This document shows, piece by piece, positions 35,501 through 47,400 of a stretch of DNA of 64,000 nucleotides. Made by a program: the position numbers and the translations under genes. How positions within the stretch are numbered: position 1 is the stretch's first letter; every line of letters starts with the position of its first letter. The notes beneath the pieces were generated by a model that was given only the letters and a program-made list of their open reading frames with translations, had not been told where the DNA came from and made no database searches. Where the stretch lies: positions 558,001-622,000 of the forward strand of contig JAVLUZ010000729.1 in assembly GCA_036768485.1 (NCBI GenBank). The letters are read 5' to 3'. Origin of the DNA: Mermis nigrescens. Its lineage: Eukaryota; Nematoda; Enoplea; Mermithida; Mermithidae.

Positions 35501-37721
35501 CATATTACACAAATGTACAAAGTTTGGTGATATCCTCTTAGAAACTTATGCAACTTTAATGAGTAGGTTGAGGTTCCATAGTATGGCAATTTGCCAAGGT
35601 GCAACGTAATCCTCATTGTGATCCTCCTAGCGTAAATTGGTCGAATGTTAAGCCCTAATTGGCTTAAAATAAACCGATTTGCGTGCAAGTAAGCCGGTAC
35701 TTTTCAATCACAGCCCAGGCGTGATTATCATTTCGACAAACTTGCTTATCTAGAATATATAGAGCTTTTTCATTATTGAGTAAGTATGCGTACTTTTGAG
35801 GTATTTTGTTAGAAAAAACAAAAGATTTCTAAAGCTAGAGCTTATTGCGTAAGTAGCGTAAGTTTTGAGCTTCCAGGCTAATTTCAAGATTAAGACGACT
35901 TTTCAAACTTTTCATCTAATCAGGAAATTAAAATTGGGCATTAAAATTTCTTATTGATTTTTGGCCCAATTTTAATCCAACTTCTTACAGCGAATATTCT
36001 TGACGAATAAATGATAAATATTCACCTTGTTTTGATGCTTCCCTTCTTCGATATACCCGCTTGACATGGCTTAAAAATTATTTAATTTTTTTCGATACAC
36101 CACTAGTTTTTCTTTCCTTAACGAAGCTTATATTTTGTGGCTTATTTAACGATTTTTATCCTTTTTTCAGTCAATATTATCATACTACATAATATAACTT
36201 TATACAGAACTTTGCTCATTCACTGATAACTTTTGAATTTTTGGAATTCAATATTGTTCTGCTGAGATGAATGTTCTAGCAATTTCTCAGTCCCTAATTC
36301 GTAAACGATTGGAAATTAAATATTCAAAAAAATTTTATTCGCAAGGCTATTAGTTGGAGTTTTCGGTCAATTCGTCTTACCGGAGGCAAATTATTCACTT
36401 AAGTACACATACTCGATTTCTGAGCATTTTTTAGCTGGCTAACAGATTGTCCAATTTCGTGGCATTTCCTCAAACGCTTTCGTTCGAATAAAAAACTCAA
36501 TGCTTTTATGAAAATCAATTCGTCATGAAGATTAGTACCAGCTGTCACTATCGCCGATTTGTTTTTATCCTACGCCCAAAGAATGATATAAAACCGCACG
36601 TGAGATTTTCGAGTTTGTTACTCGGCTTTTAAGCGAAAAGACTAAAATATTTCAAGAGTCATTTGATGACATGGAATGATTGTGTAGGATACGAGACACT
36701 GGATAAAAAACAATGAATTTTGACCAGGTACCGATATTTTATAACATTCGTAGAAGAAAACTTAAAGACGTCATATAACTGAACAGTTGGCACTGGATTG
36801 TTCGACCTGTGCATATTTTTCGAATGTCCAACATTTGATCTAAGCTACATGTAAGTCATTTTGAATATTGAGCAAGGGCGCGGATTGTCTTGAACATTAT
36901 ACGCCTACTTTGACTGCTCTTTACCTCCGAAAAATTGAAATTTCAGGAAGCCTTTAGTGAATCTTTTCCTTTTTATTTTTTATTAAAGTGAAAGGCAAGC
37001 ATTTGATAAAGCGAGAGTTGTGCTGTTATAACGTATGGGTTAAATTAACTTGGCAGGGCTAAATTATACGGACGGGAATCTACGGAAACTTGTCCAAAAA
37101 ATTTTCTGAGCAATTTTTCGTGCTTAAAATACCGATTGCAAGTCAGAACAACGGTGTTTTTCTTTTTCTGAAGTAAGAAAAAGTTGATATTACTCTAAAA
37201 ATCGCAAAACAATGTCTGAAACAGTGTATTTTCTTAGCCTCATTTCGTGAAAACTGGTATTGTTAACGGGGTTTAGCGGCGTTTTGCCCGGTTTCAGTAC
37301 CACAGGCAGCGCCTAAACTCTGAAGGGCCGTTGACGAGAATTGCGAAAAAATAAAATAATCTGGAATTTCAATTTCATGACATGAGTTTTTAGGACTCGG
37401 AGGGAATGTTCTAGATCCTGATGGAAAGGGTTCAGCCACGCCAAAGCATTACGTGGGAAGCAACCAAATTCTGGGGGTCCGATGGGGCAAAATTGCTAAA
37501 CATAGCAGCAAAAATTCGATTCTGGTTGTCTATCGATTTGGGGGTCCGCCGGATTCTGGTAGTCCAACCGCAGATCCCCAACGCCCACGTGTGCCGACTC
37601 ATAGGTCCCAATTAGTTCTTCAATCATTTATTCTTTCTAGCATTTCTAGCCAACCGAGAGTGCCCCGTCACTCATTCTCACTACAGCATATGGCGATTAT
37701 TTTTCGCCCAGGAATGCCAAG
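32564..37721. other. Intergenic region between the two receptors
   Basis: R1-type repeats occupy 32740-33080 and, more diverged, 33110-33390. An R2 copy lies at 37420-37610. The 4 kb between is AT-rich with no exon, RNA or element that I can support. Confidence 0.5.
37420..37610 (+). repeat. R2 dispersed repeat copy
   Basis: CAACCAAATTCTGGGGGTCC, GGGGCAAAATTG and TCTATCGATTTGGGGG match 12310-12460. It ends about 110 bp before the receptor 2 start codon. Confidence 0.6.
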
Positions 37722-38239
37722 ATGATAGTTAATTTAAGCATATTTTGCGCGATTTGCGGTTTTTTCGTCCTTCTCCACCTGGTCGTATTGCGCACGATTA
37801 ATTGCTGCAACTGCCGACATTCGATAAAATTCGACCATTCCCACTACACTATAATAACTTTTCTTAGTCTATCCGACGTTTGGACCATATCTTACAATGC
37901 CTACCGTGGTGTAACGATCCACGGTTTCGTAACCCCACCGGATCAGCGGGGTCAGCGAACCAATGAGACGCTGGCCACGTGGCCAAAAATTTTGTCCGCG
38001 GCCAGCCTGGCTTTCGGCTGGTTCGCCAGTTGCTTGCTTAATTTGCTTATCGCGGTCAATCGATTTTTGGCCGTCGCCTATTACGTGGAGTACAAGAAAA
38101 TTTCCGACAGCAAAACGATAAAAATCGTTTTATTTTTCGTTTATTCGATCAGCAGCCTACTCGCCCTGCCGTCTTTCTTTATTCCGGTCGATTCGAAAGA
38201 ATGCAAGGCCCAGCTCGAGCTATTGCTCGACAAAAAGTT
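37722..38239 (+). CDS. Receptor 2 exon 1 (TM1-TM4)
   Basis: It starts MIVNLSIFCAICGFF and ends AAG TT before donor GTAAGC. The loop between TM2 and TM3 is longer than in receptor 1 (TPPDQRGQRTNE). Confidence 0.86.
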
Positions 38240-41200
38240 GTAAGCGTCGATAAGTTGCCTGAGATGATTTTAGGGAGAGAGTGCTTTTGAAGTGACCACG
38301 CGCACAAACTTCTTCCGTAAAAATTTAAGAGAGCAAATCGACATTTAATTTTTCACATTATGAAGAATTTCTTTAAAGATGCAAGTTTAACTGATATTTC
38401 CAAATCTGGGTGACTTGCGGGCTTTGATTGATGACGCTGATAGGTCGTGATATGTATGTACATGACCTTTCCACAGTTTATTAAACTCTTGCCAGCAGAC
38501 ATGCGCAGCTTGGGAATTATAAGGGAGGGGTAGGGGGAGGGGGTGGTTTCAAATTTTTAGGTGCCTTTTTTGGACCCAAAAATAGTGGGTACACGTCAAA
38601 AACATCGTTTTTCGGCATTGCCGGCGATGCTCTATTTTTCTAGAGCATAAAAACATAAGAAAATTTCGAAAACAAATTAAAAAAGTCGAACAAATTGAAC
38701 AAAATATAGTCAAACATTAGTATATGGTGCGAAGCGCCGGAACTTTGACACTTTGGAGCAAATATATAGCTAAAAACGATCGAAAAAATCTGGAAATGAA
38801 AAAATAATAAAAATTTTGAAAAAATACGAATTTCTAAACACGCTAAAATCTTTTCTTCGAATTTTAAGGAAATTTTTGGAAACTCTCAAAAAATTGCTAG
38901 TTCTGGGGGTGAAAGAATTTCAGTGGGCGGTTAAAATTTTTCTGGGGATGGTGAAAACCCCCAACCCCCTCAAGATCATGTATGCTCGCCGGCGCGCTTA
39001 TTCTATGATGCTCTGATTTTCAATCCAGGAGAAGGGAACTTAAATTTGTTTAGTAAAAATATAGAACGGATACAAACGGCGATAACAAATTTCCTTAGTG
39101 CGAAAAATTAACCATATTATAAATTATCAATAAGTCATTAATCCTCGATATATTTTTCAATTTAATTGCATCCTGCGTATTTTTCAAGATTATTCTATAT
39201 ACGCTAAATCTAAAATGTGACATGAAAATTTAATAAAACCAAAATAAGTAGAATATTTGCGACCTTATGCGAATTAGTACATGGTTCTCTTGAAATTTCA
39301 CGCTAATCTCAGAGTAAAATGGCTCAAATGGTTCAATTTATCTATTTTTTCAATGCTTTCTGTCTCACTCATATTGTTATATAAGCCTTTTCAAAAATTA
39401 GCCAACAAAAGAGTGTATCAATGAATCTAATTGATTTATCTATGTTTCTCTATGCCTTTAGGCTAAAAAAGTACGAGACAGACATGTTTTAGGTAGAGTT
39501 GCTTTGATTAATAGCTAAACAAGCATGATAAGTCGCTAAGATGAATCATGAAATCAAGCCAATCAGGTGATGTACGGATAGGTTCACGAAACGAAACTAG
39601 CAGTCTGGCCCATCTCGTCAAAAAGGATGTTTCTCACTTCAAATTTTTTTAAATCAAAAATTAGGTACTCTTGTTTTCTCAATGTTTTATCACTATCAGG
39701 TATGTATTTTTCTTAGTTAATTAAATAGTACCTGTCAGAAATATCGATAGAGCAAAAGATAAACGACATATACAGGATAAATAACACTAAAATAGCAACG
39801 AGCACACCTGGGCGTGGGGGGGAGTTCGGGGGGGGGGTATGCACCCCCCAGAAACAAAATACCCCCCAGAAATCAAAATACCCCCCAGAATTCAATTTCT
39901 GAAAATTTTTTTCGCTTTTTTTCGCAATTTTTTGATGCCAGCAAAGTCACTTTAAGGCACGGAACCAAAGATCTTCAAAGCCATCTGAGGTGCTGGTTGA
40001 ATGCAAAAAATTTTCGTGCTCAGATAATGGTCAACCAATTCACAGTAAAAAAAGCTACTACTTTTTGAAGTTTTCTGTTCAAGCTTCATCAATCGGCATA
40101 ACAAAATCGTGACAAAAACGATAAACTAGTTTAAAATTCAATTTTGGGTGTCCCGCCCAAGTCGTAAGATTGTTCTGCTTAATTAGTTAATTAACAACAG
40201 CGAATTTTGGGGAAGGGCAGCCGCCCCTGTCTTCAAAAAATATTTAAGCGCTATAAAGATGTGTATTTGTTGATGATTTCAGTCATTTTTATCACGATTT
40301 TTCGGATTGATTTTTTTAATGATTTTTATAAATTTTTAACTCGTTGATGGCATTCACTGTCTTTCTCGGCGCTCTAAAAACGTTGTTTTCGCGCCAGAAG
40401 AGAAGTTTTTGAACAGAACAACGATTTTGGACTTCTTACAATTATTTTTTGTCGATAATTCTTTTATATTAGATATTTTCATTCTATTATTATAATTATT
40501 TTATGATTATTATTTTATTATCATTTCTTACAATTATTTGCTACAAATATTTATGAGTCGATTTTTGAGCTTAATTTAGGGAGCTTTTCATAGGAAACGT
40601 TCGAATATTTTAATTTTTCTAGCAATGATATCTATCCAAAAATAAGACGGCAATGGGCAAATTTAGACACCGTTCAGGAAAATTTGGGGTTCCTTCCGCC
40701 CTCCCTGTCAGAAAATCCCGGATACAGCTACTAATTAATTAATTAATTAGTTACTTTACTAATCAATTAATTGATTGAATTTTGAGGTTGAAAAAGTGCG
40801 GACTAGCGTCCACCGCCCTCGTCTGCCTGGACCTGTCCATCACGATTTTGATAATCGTCAGCTTGTTGGCCCTGTATCTCCGAACGATTTATCTCATGCT
40901 AAGAATGCCCAACATAGCCATTTCGAGCTGCTCCGGGCCAGCGCCTCAGTTCGGCTCCAGCGAATGGAAAAAAGAGACGAAATTGTTGATTCAGGGAATA
41001 TTTTTGGCCAGCGCGCTGATCGTGGCTAATTTGATCTATTGGTTTAACGCCGATAAATCGGGTCTCCTGACTTATCGGCTATTTTTCGTTCTATACGCCG
41101 GTCTAGACGCCGTAATTTATTTACTATTCGACAAAATGCTGCGGAATACCGTTTTTACGGATTTTTGGCGAATTTTGACGATATTTCGACCGTACAAAGC

Positions 41201-41279
41201 GGAACGGCGGCGAGAGGATCAGGCCACCATCGGATTATTCGATAATCGTTCGATGAACACGAATGTACGTGATCGTTAA
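37722..41279 (+). CDS. Serpentine seven-helix receptor 2 (Srx-like), 2 exons
   Basis: Exons 37722-38239 and 40787-41279 join in phase (2+1) to 336 aa. It is the tandem paralogue of receptor 1: LSDVWTISYNAYRG in TM2, LAFGWFASCLLNLLIAVNRF in TM3, KKCGLASTALVCLDLS entering TM5, KLLIQGIFLASALIV in TM6, and RLFFVLYAGLDAVIYLLFDK in TM7. The intron sits at the same residue and phase. The N-terminus before TM1 is about four residues. AATAAA at 41327-41332, about 48 bp after the stop, is a likely polyadenylation signal. The ligand and G protein are unknown. The Srx family is the best guess from the short N-terminus and the Asn-Arg-Phe motif after TM3. Confidence 0.84.
38510..38960 (-). repeat. R1 dispersed repeat copy (reverse)
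   Basis: ATGGTGCGAAGCGCCGGAAC and TTGAACAAAATATAGTCAAA are the complement of the R1 core; the C-rich end is at the left. Confidence 0.65.
39795..39950 (+). repeat. R3 C-rich repeat copy
   Basis: CACCTGGGCGTGGGGG, then repeated ACCCCCCAGAA(A) blocks and CAATTTTTTGATGCCA closely match 12780-12910. Confidence 0.7.
40195..40730 (+). mobile_element. hAT-like non-autonomous element
   Basis: The left part GGGGAAGGGCAGCCGCCCCT and right part GAAAATCCCGGATACAGCTA share plan and interior phrases (GCGCCAGAAGAG, ACAGAACAACGA) with 43640-44099. No transposase. Confidence 0.5.
40787..41279 (+). CDS. Receptor 2 exon 2 (TM5-TM7 and tail)
   Basis: After TTTTGAG it begins with G, completing a Leu codon, then LKKCGLAST. 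TM6 and TM7 are intact. A basic segment (KAERRRED) lies in the tail, which ends at TAA 41277-41279. Confidence 0.86.
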
Positions 41280-44171
41280 ATGTGGCTTTCTGCCAATATT
41301 TTTTAACGCGTACTTTTACGGATGTTAATAAAAAACCATTTTTCCTCGCACAAATGGGGTTTTATTGTGGCTGTCTGGCGTTCCTAGGGAATCTATCTTT
41401 TAAGACACCACTATTGACTCTGAAATTGAGTAGTAGGCTTATACAATCTGGGGAGCTGGTTCCACCCCAAGATATTTTTCCACCCTCCCCTGCTCCAGAT
41501 TTCACGATTTTTTAAGAACTTTTTTCCAAAAATGCGTAGAAAAGATGCTGTTTTAAGCGTTTGTCCAATTTTTGACACTTCGCGTCATTTACTCATTTTC
41601 TGACAATAATCTGTTCAATTCAATTTAATTTTGATTTGTTTTCGAAATTTTTTAGCGTCATTCTCTGAAAGATAGAGCAATATTAGAATTGCCTAAAAAC
41701 GATGTTTTGACATGTATCCACCATTTTTAGCCCAAAAAAGCACTTTAACATTTTACCCCCTCCCCAGAACTCCCACGCTGTGCCTGTCGGGTAATAGGCA
41801 TAGCGCTTTTTTAGAATTTTTTTGGGAGGGAGGTCTGCAGGGTGTACTGTGAATTCCGTGGGAGTTCAAACCCTCACCTCCACGTGTTTTCACGATCCTT
41901 AACTGGAGGTTTTTTACGTTTTTCTTAATAGAACGAAAAAAAGAAATTCTCAACCTTTTCCTTCAATATCTGAAAGGTAACAAATCGTATTGAAGGAAAA
42001 ACGTGTGTTTGCGGCAATTATTTAGGTTTTTTCGAATTTTTATGCATTAGGAAAGTATTCTTCTAATTTTTTACGTTTAACCATATTGAAAATTTTTCAA
42101 ATGATTTTTTCAACAATTATTTTTAATGTTTTACATGGTCCCTACTGGAACATACTGCTGGAAGAGCAGACGTCTTAATTAAAATTGGGCGATTCTGTAG
42201 CGTCGATGCGGTACCTTTAAATAAATAAATTTTTACCCACAACCTTTTCTTGGTCATTCAGTGTGCAAGAATCTGTCCAACGGTCATTGACCTTTAATTT
42301 TTGTACCTCCTGAGCAACATTAAAGTACGACACAAAACAAAATGTAATTAAAACCGCGCTCAATATGCCATCGTTTTCACGCAATATCACCAAATTCGCG
42401 CCAAACGTGGAACAAAATTATTTGAATTAGACATAAACTAATAATTAACACGGAATAGATTACGTAAGCTCGATAACCATTAATGATAAATGGCTGGAAA
42501 GCGCAGTACGATCAAACGTGGCCTTAGATGGCCTGAGGCTGAACCCCAGAGCCCAAAAACCCTCAGATGGCAAAAGTCTCATAGAATTTTATTTATAAAT
42601 CTGTTGCTTTATCGCGGTGCCTTAGATGCCATCAAATTAGAGTTTGATGAGAATCGTCGAAAAATGGTTTTTTTACCCCTGACATTGATTTTTAGTTACT
42701 TTCTTGACTTTTGAAGATTTTTTGGGTCAAATAGACGTCCAGAATGCGCTGCTCATTTAAGAGCACGATCGTATGGTTTGTATTATGTTAGGATTCTCGT
42801 GAGGAAATTTCGGCAGCGAAAAGCCAATGTCACACATTAGAATACGTTCCAAATCGAGGATTCCAGGTCTTAAATTGTCTCAAAACAGAAAAAGCGGTGT
42901 GAAAATCTAAAATAGGTCAAAAACTACGTTTTTGGACAAATTCAGGCGAAATCACTGTATAACGATGATTTTCAATTTTTCAACATTTTTAAGCTTTCGT
43001 ACGTCCTGCATAAAATAGTCTTCATCTTCTTCTGATGATGAAAGAAGGGAAAGAAAGTTGTTACGAGTTCTTGATTTTTTCAAAGACTTTATCGACACGT
43101 TTATTCGACGAATATTCAATTTGCATTTCGAAGAGTATTCGTACAACCAACTTTGACGAATAATATCGATTTTTGTCTATTTTTTGACCTAACAACTGCT
43201 TCACTTTTATTAAAAATTTTTTCCTTTCCTATCTTGACAAATACGTGCATGTTAAAACCAAATTATGATTCAAAAGTTTCAAAATTTCGGCGCATCACGC
43301 CATATTCTAATTTTTTGATTACATTTTAATCAATTTACTCAATTTTTTAATTTCTTCAAAAATTTTTGTGCTTTCAATTTTATAGCGAAAAACGAGTATC
43401 GCCCGAAACGTCAAAAGGCAGCGTTTTCGACATATACTCGTACTTATGCTTTTCAGCTCAAAAGACATTGAATAACATTTTTTTCGGGGCCAATTTCCCA
43501 GAATTCGGATGCTAAGCACTTGTGTCCTCCGGCCAAATTCTCCTGGAGCCGTTTTCATAAACGTTATCATATCACCTCTACTGGACGATGTAGAAAGCTC
43601 GAAATCTGGGCGAGTTTGGCTCGCAATCATTGACTAAGGCAAGGGCAGATATAGGGGAGGGGCGGCCGCTCCAAGTCGTCAAAAAACAGTTGGGCTCAAT
43701 AGAGAATAATGTGTATTTTTGAAGATTTTAGCCATTTATATCATGATTTCTCAACTACTAACTAATTACATTTACTGATTTTCTTGGCGCTCTAAAACCT
43801 TATTTTTACGCCAGAAGAGTAGTTTAAGTACAGAACAACGAGTTTTTAATTATTAAGATGGTTTTTGAGTATCTTTGGCGCTTTGTTCCAACTTGTGCAC
43901 TAATCTTACACGTTTTTTGCAGAAAGCGTCCGTGAATTTTCAACTTTTTCTCGAATTATAAATGATTCTGTCTATCAAAAGAGGGCTGAAAACGCTACTT
44001 AAAGCGGAATGGACGAGTTTTTTTCCACAATTTCGCATACTATTATGAAAATTTGGAGTTCTGCCCCCCTTGTTAGAAAATCGTGGATACGCCACTGGAC
44101 TAAAGTCGCCGTATTCGTCGATTGGACGACCCTGCGTATAAAACCCCAGAAATACGGCTTTTGATTCGTCG
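41280..44171. other. Region between convergent receptor 2 and class B receptor
   Basis: R1 copies at 41440-41790 and 43220-43530 and a hAT-like element at 43640-44099. The stretch 41800-43200 is AT-rich with nothing recognised. Confidence 0.5.
43640..44099 (+). mobile_element. hAT-like element beside the class B receptor 3' end
   Basis: The right end GAAAATCGTGGATACGCCACTG is the inverted form of a CAGTGGCGTATCC terminus. The left end CAAGGGCAGATATAGGGGAG is a diverged counterpart. It ends about 73 bp downstream of the receptor stop codon, so it may lie in the 3' UTR. Interior shared with 40195-40730. Confidence 0.5.
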
Positions 44172-44402
44172 TTACAACAATACGCTGCCGTTTTCGTCGT
44201 CGTTATCGCTAAGATTCGCTATCAGATTAGTCGGTTTCTTTTGGTCAGAGTTTCGTTTTATGGCCGATTTTGTGCTGCGGCGACTATACGACGGATCGGG
44301 GGCGCTCAGACGCCGTTTTAGGCGCCAGCGACTCCATACTCGCTTCAGTTCGTGATGAACCTCGGACACCGTGAAGCAATAGGCGATGGAGACGAGCAAA
44401 CC
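44172..44402 (-). CDS. Class B GPCR exon K (end of TM7, tail, stop)
   Basis: After GTGAAG it encodes GLLVSIAYCFTVSEVHHELK and a basic tail (RWRLKRRL) with Ser/Asp-rich end, stop TAA 44172-44174. Val stands where the class B signature has Asn (YCF.N). Confidence 0.9.
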   Translation of the reverse strand, partial: GLLVSIAYCFTVSEVHHELKRVWSRWRLKRRLSAPDPSYSRRSTKSAIKRNSDQKKPTNLIANLSDNDDENGSVLL

Positions 44403-47400
44403 CTTCACATATCAAGAATTAAAATTTTAAATTTCATTCAAATTTCAATGTTTTATTTAAATGTAATCGGTAGTGCTTCGACCTGATCCTATTAAAAATA
44501 ATGAGAAAGATAGGAAAGAAAGAAAAGAAAGAAAGGAAAAGGAAGGAAAAAGGAAAAAGAAAAAAAGGAACCAGAAAAGAAAAAAGAAGAAGACATCAGG
44601 TCGCATACAAGAAGACAACAAACACAACATTTTCACAAAATTTTCGGTGAGGGATAGTCGACCAATAAGAGGTTAAGAGGTGGAAACGACCTTTATTTTT
44701 TGGCTAGAAAACGGCAGAAAAAGCACCAAAAATGGCCGAAAAACGCACGTTTTGTAAAAAAGATAGTAGGTCAAAAACTTCTGACTTTGGGGGACGACGG
44801 TCGTTTAAGCTTGTTATGGGGATCCCCAGCCTACTATTACACACATGATTCTGCCAACTAGAAGACCTTATGAAATGATTTGTCAGTTAATTAGATAAAG
44901 AGATAACGAGAAAGGACCATGAACACACATTGACTTGTAAAATGAGGGGTCAGACTCAGAAACCAGAATTTAAAAAATCCTGCAAATCCCCAGAATTATA
45001 ATTCAGAAGAATTTTTTCCAAACTTTTCAATAATTTTTTGACATAAATAGCAGAAAAGAAAAATGTCAGAAAGTGGCCTTTCATGCACTTTCCTTAATTT
45101 TATTTTTCCTTTTGTTACCGGATTTAAAAAGTTTTTCGAATCCGCTTCACGAAGAATGAACGACAAAGTGACGTGGTATGATGAATGAAAAATTTGAATT
45201 AGAAAGGATATTTAGAGATATAAAACACTCAATCTAAAATCTACTAAGTTTGGCTTCAGATTATTATTCTGCCTGCAAGGAATCAACGATTTTTCACTTT
45301 TTCTTCCCACTTCAATTTTTTGTTCAAATATCAATTTACACAAGTCTACAGGGAAAAAGAAAGCTTGCCAAATAACACAAAATTCACTTCGTTGTTTTGT
45401 TTTTGACATTTACAGCGTCCTCGCAAACATTATTTTGTTCTCTGCTCATCAAAATTTTTTAGGATGCGAAAACTTATTTCGAGTATAATTGTTTTTTATT
45501 TCTGCATTTATAGTATTTACCTGAACGCTGTTTAGCAAGTGCTCTAGAGCAAGAAAAACGGCTAAGAAGGAGGACAATTGTTCCAAATCGGTCATAAAGA
45601 ATGGCCAAGATATCATGAGATGATCGACTCCGAAGACAATCATCAATATAAGGCTAGATTTGGCTAATTTTCTGTAAAAATAGATAAATTCCAATAAGTA
45701 GCAGTTTTGTAACAACAATCTGTCAAATACAAGGAGAAGACTGAATGATTAGAAAGAGAGAGAGCGCGAGAAAGAATCGTGAAACACGTATGGGCGTATG
45801 AAATTGGGGGTTAAGACTCGACAATAGAATTAGAAAAATTCCTGCAAATCCTTAGAATTAAAATTCTAAAATGTCTATTCGCTTTTTCACAATTTTCTGT
45901 GATACAAATAGATAGAGAAGAGCTGAATGAAAAAGGTCGAAAAGGGTTATTCTCTACCATCAAGTTTGTCGGCCCTTTTTTCTTTGAAATTTGTTGACTT
46001 CTCCATCAGACCCTCTCCCCACAATTCGGGTGCTGCCCATGTACAAATGGTCAGAAGAGGCTTCTTCTGATTTGCTCCAGCATTGAGCTCCTTTCCACTT
46101 TACGTGCTAAATTCACTGGACTGCATAACATTATTATGAATTAAATGACCTGTAGCGCGTTAGCGCGTACCTATTATATACTTGGGTACCCCAAACATAT
46201 GTCTACCCCCTACAACAACACTGGGACACTTCTGTATTGTGCGTTTTATTGAAAGATTAATGATAAAAAAGATTAGGCCTCATTTTTCTTTCTTTTTTAC
46301 ATTTTACCCGATTAGAAATGAGCGGGTAAAGAATTACTGGAACGTTGTAACATAAAGTTTTTTTGAAATTTTGGTCGATCACACGACTTTTCTAATTCAG
46401 TTTTGCATTCCGTGTCGTCTAGCTTATTGAAAATATAGACAATTGAGTAAGCTCAAAGTTCCTTTTTTATTTTTTTCAATGCGACTTATTTCCACATTCG
46501 TAGTGTAAAGACTGTGAAGAATCTGAGGGTGAAAAAACACACTTTGGCATCCTTTTTTGTCTGCCAACAACTCCGGCTATGTGTCCCGAGAAATTCTTTC
46601 CAGCAGAAATGTACTACGACTCAAAGGCTACTTTTGCCAAGCCAGTAAACGTTTTAACACTCAAAACGGAGTCAGATATACGGCCTTAAACTTTACATTC
46701 TAGTGAATGGTGTAAAGAAACTGGTTTTGTCTTAGATCACCCGCCAACCACTCCGGTTATAAGTCGGGACAAATTGAATAGACTTAAAAATGGACGTTTC
46801 AAGGGCTTCACGTCTCAACAAACTGGCGTTTAAAAAACTCAACATTGAGTTATTTATGGAGATGTAAACTTCGAAATCAGTGGTGTTAATGGGGTGGAAA
46901 AACACGTTTTTCTCCTTTTGAGATTGGTCATTATCTCAAATCGGATGCGGAAGAAACAGTTCTTCACACACAAACGTACTACGATTCAAAGGCTACAAAC
47001 TGGCTCAAATTGGAATTCCTAACACTCAATGGTGAGCTAGATTCAGATTTTTATACTTTACATTGTGTTGGATGTTTGAAAAATACATTTTTCCCTTTTT
47101 TGTTCGCTAATTTCTCCGTTTAGTAGTAGAAATAAATCGAATGGACTAAAAATAAAGTACTTTCTAAGGGGTACACGTCACAGCAAATTGTCTTTATTTA
47201 CATCAATATTAAGCTTTTCCGAGAGGTGTAGAGTCAAAAATTGGGTGGTGTTAAACGTGCTACTATCTTGTTTTTTCCTCCAACTTCTTCGGTTATGAGT
47301 CTGGAAATAATCACAATTCTGAAAATGTATTAGGGGTCAAAGAACATACGTCAGTTGAGCACGTTTGTTACATTCAACAGTAGCGCAAAGTGGTTTACAT

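Larger units (their letters stand above)
38240..40786 (+). other. Receptor 2 intron with repeats
   Basis: Donor GTAAGC, acceptor GAATTTTGAG. It contains an R1 copy in reverse at 38510-38960, an R3 copy at 39795-39950 and a hAT-like stretch at about 40195-40730. A TTAA-rich tract (40734-40775) lies just before the acceptor. Confidence 0.85.

Noticed and set aside
44122..44355. + strand frame of 77 codons
   Set aside because: It is antisense to class B receptor exon K, which has the TM7 signature.
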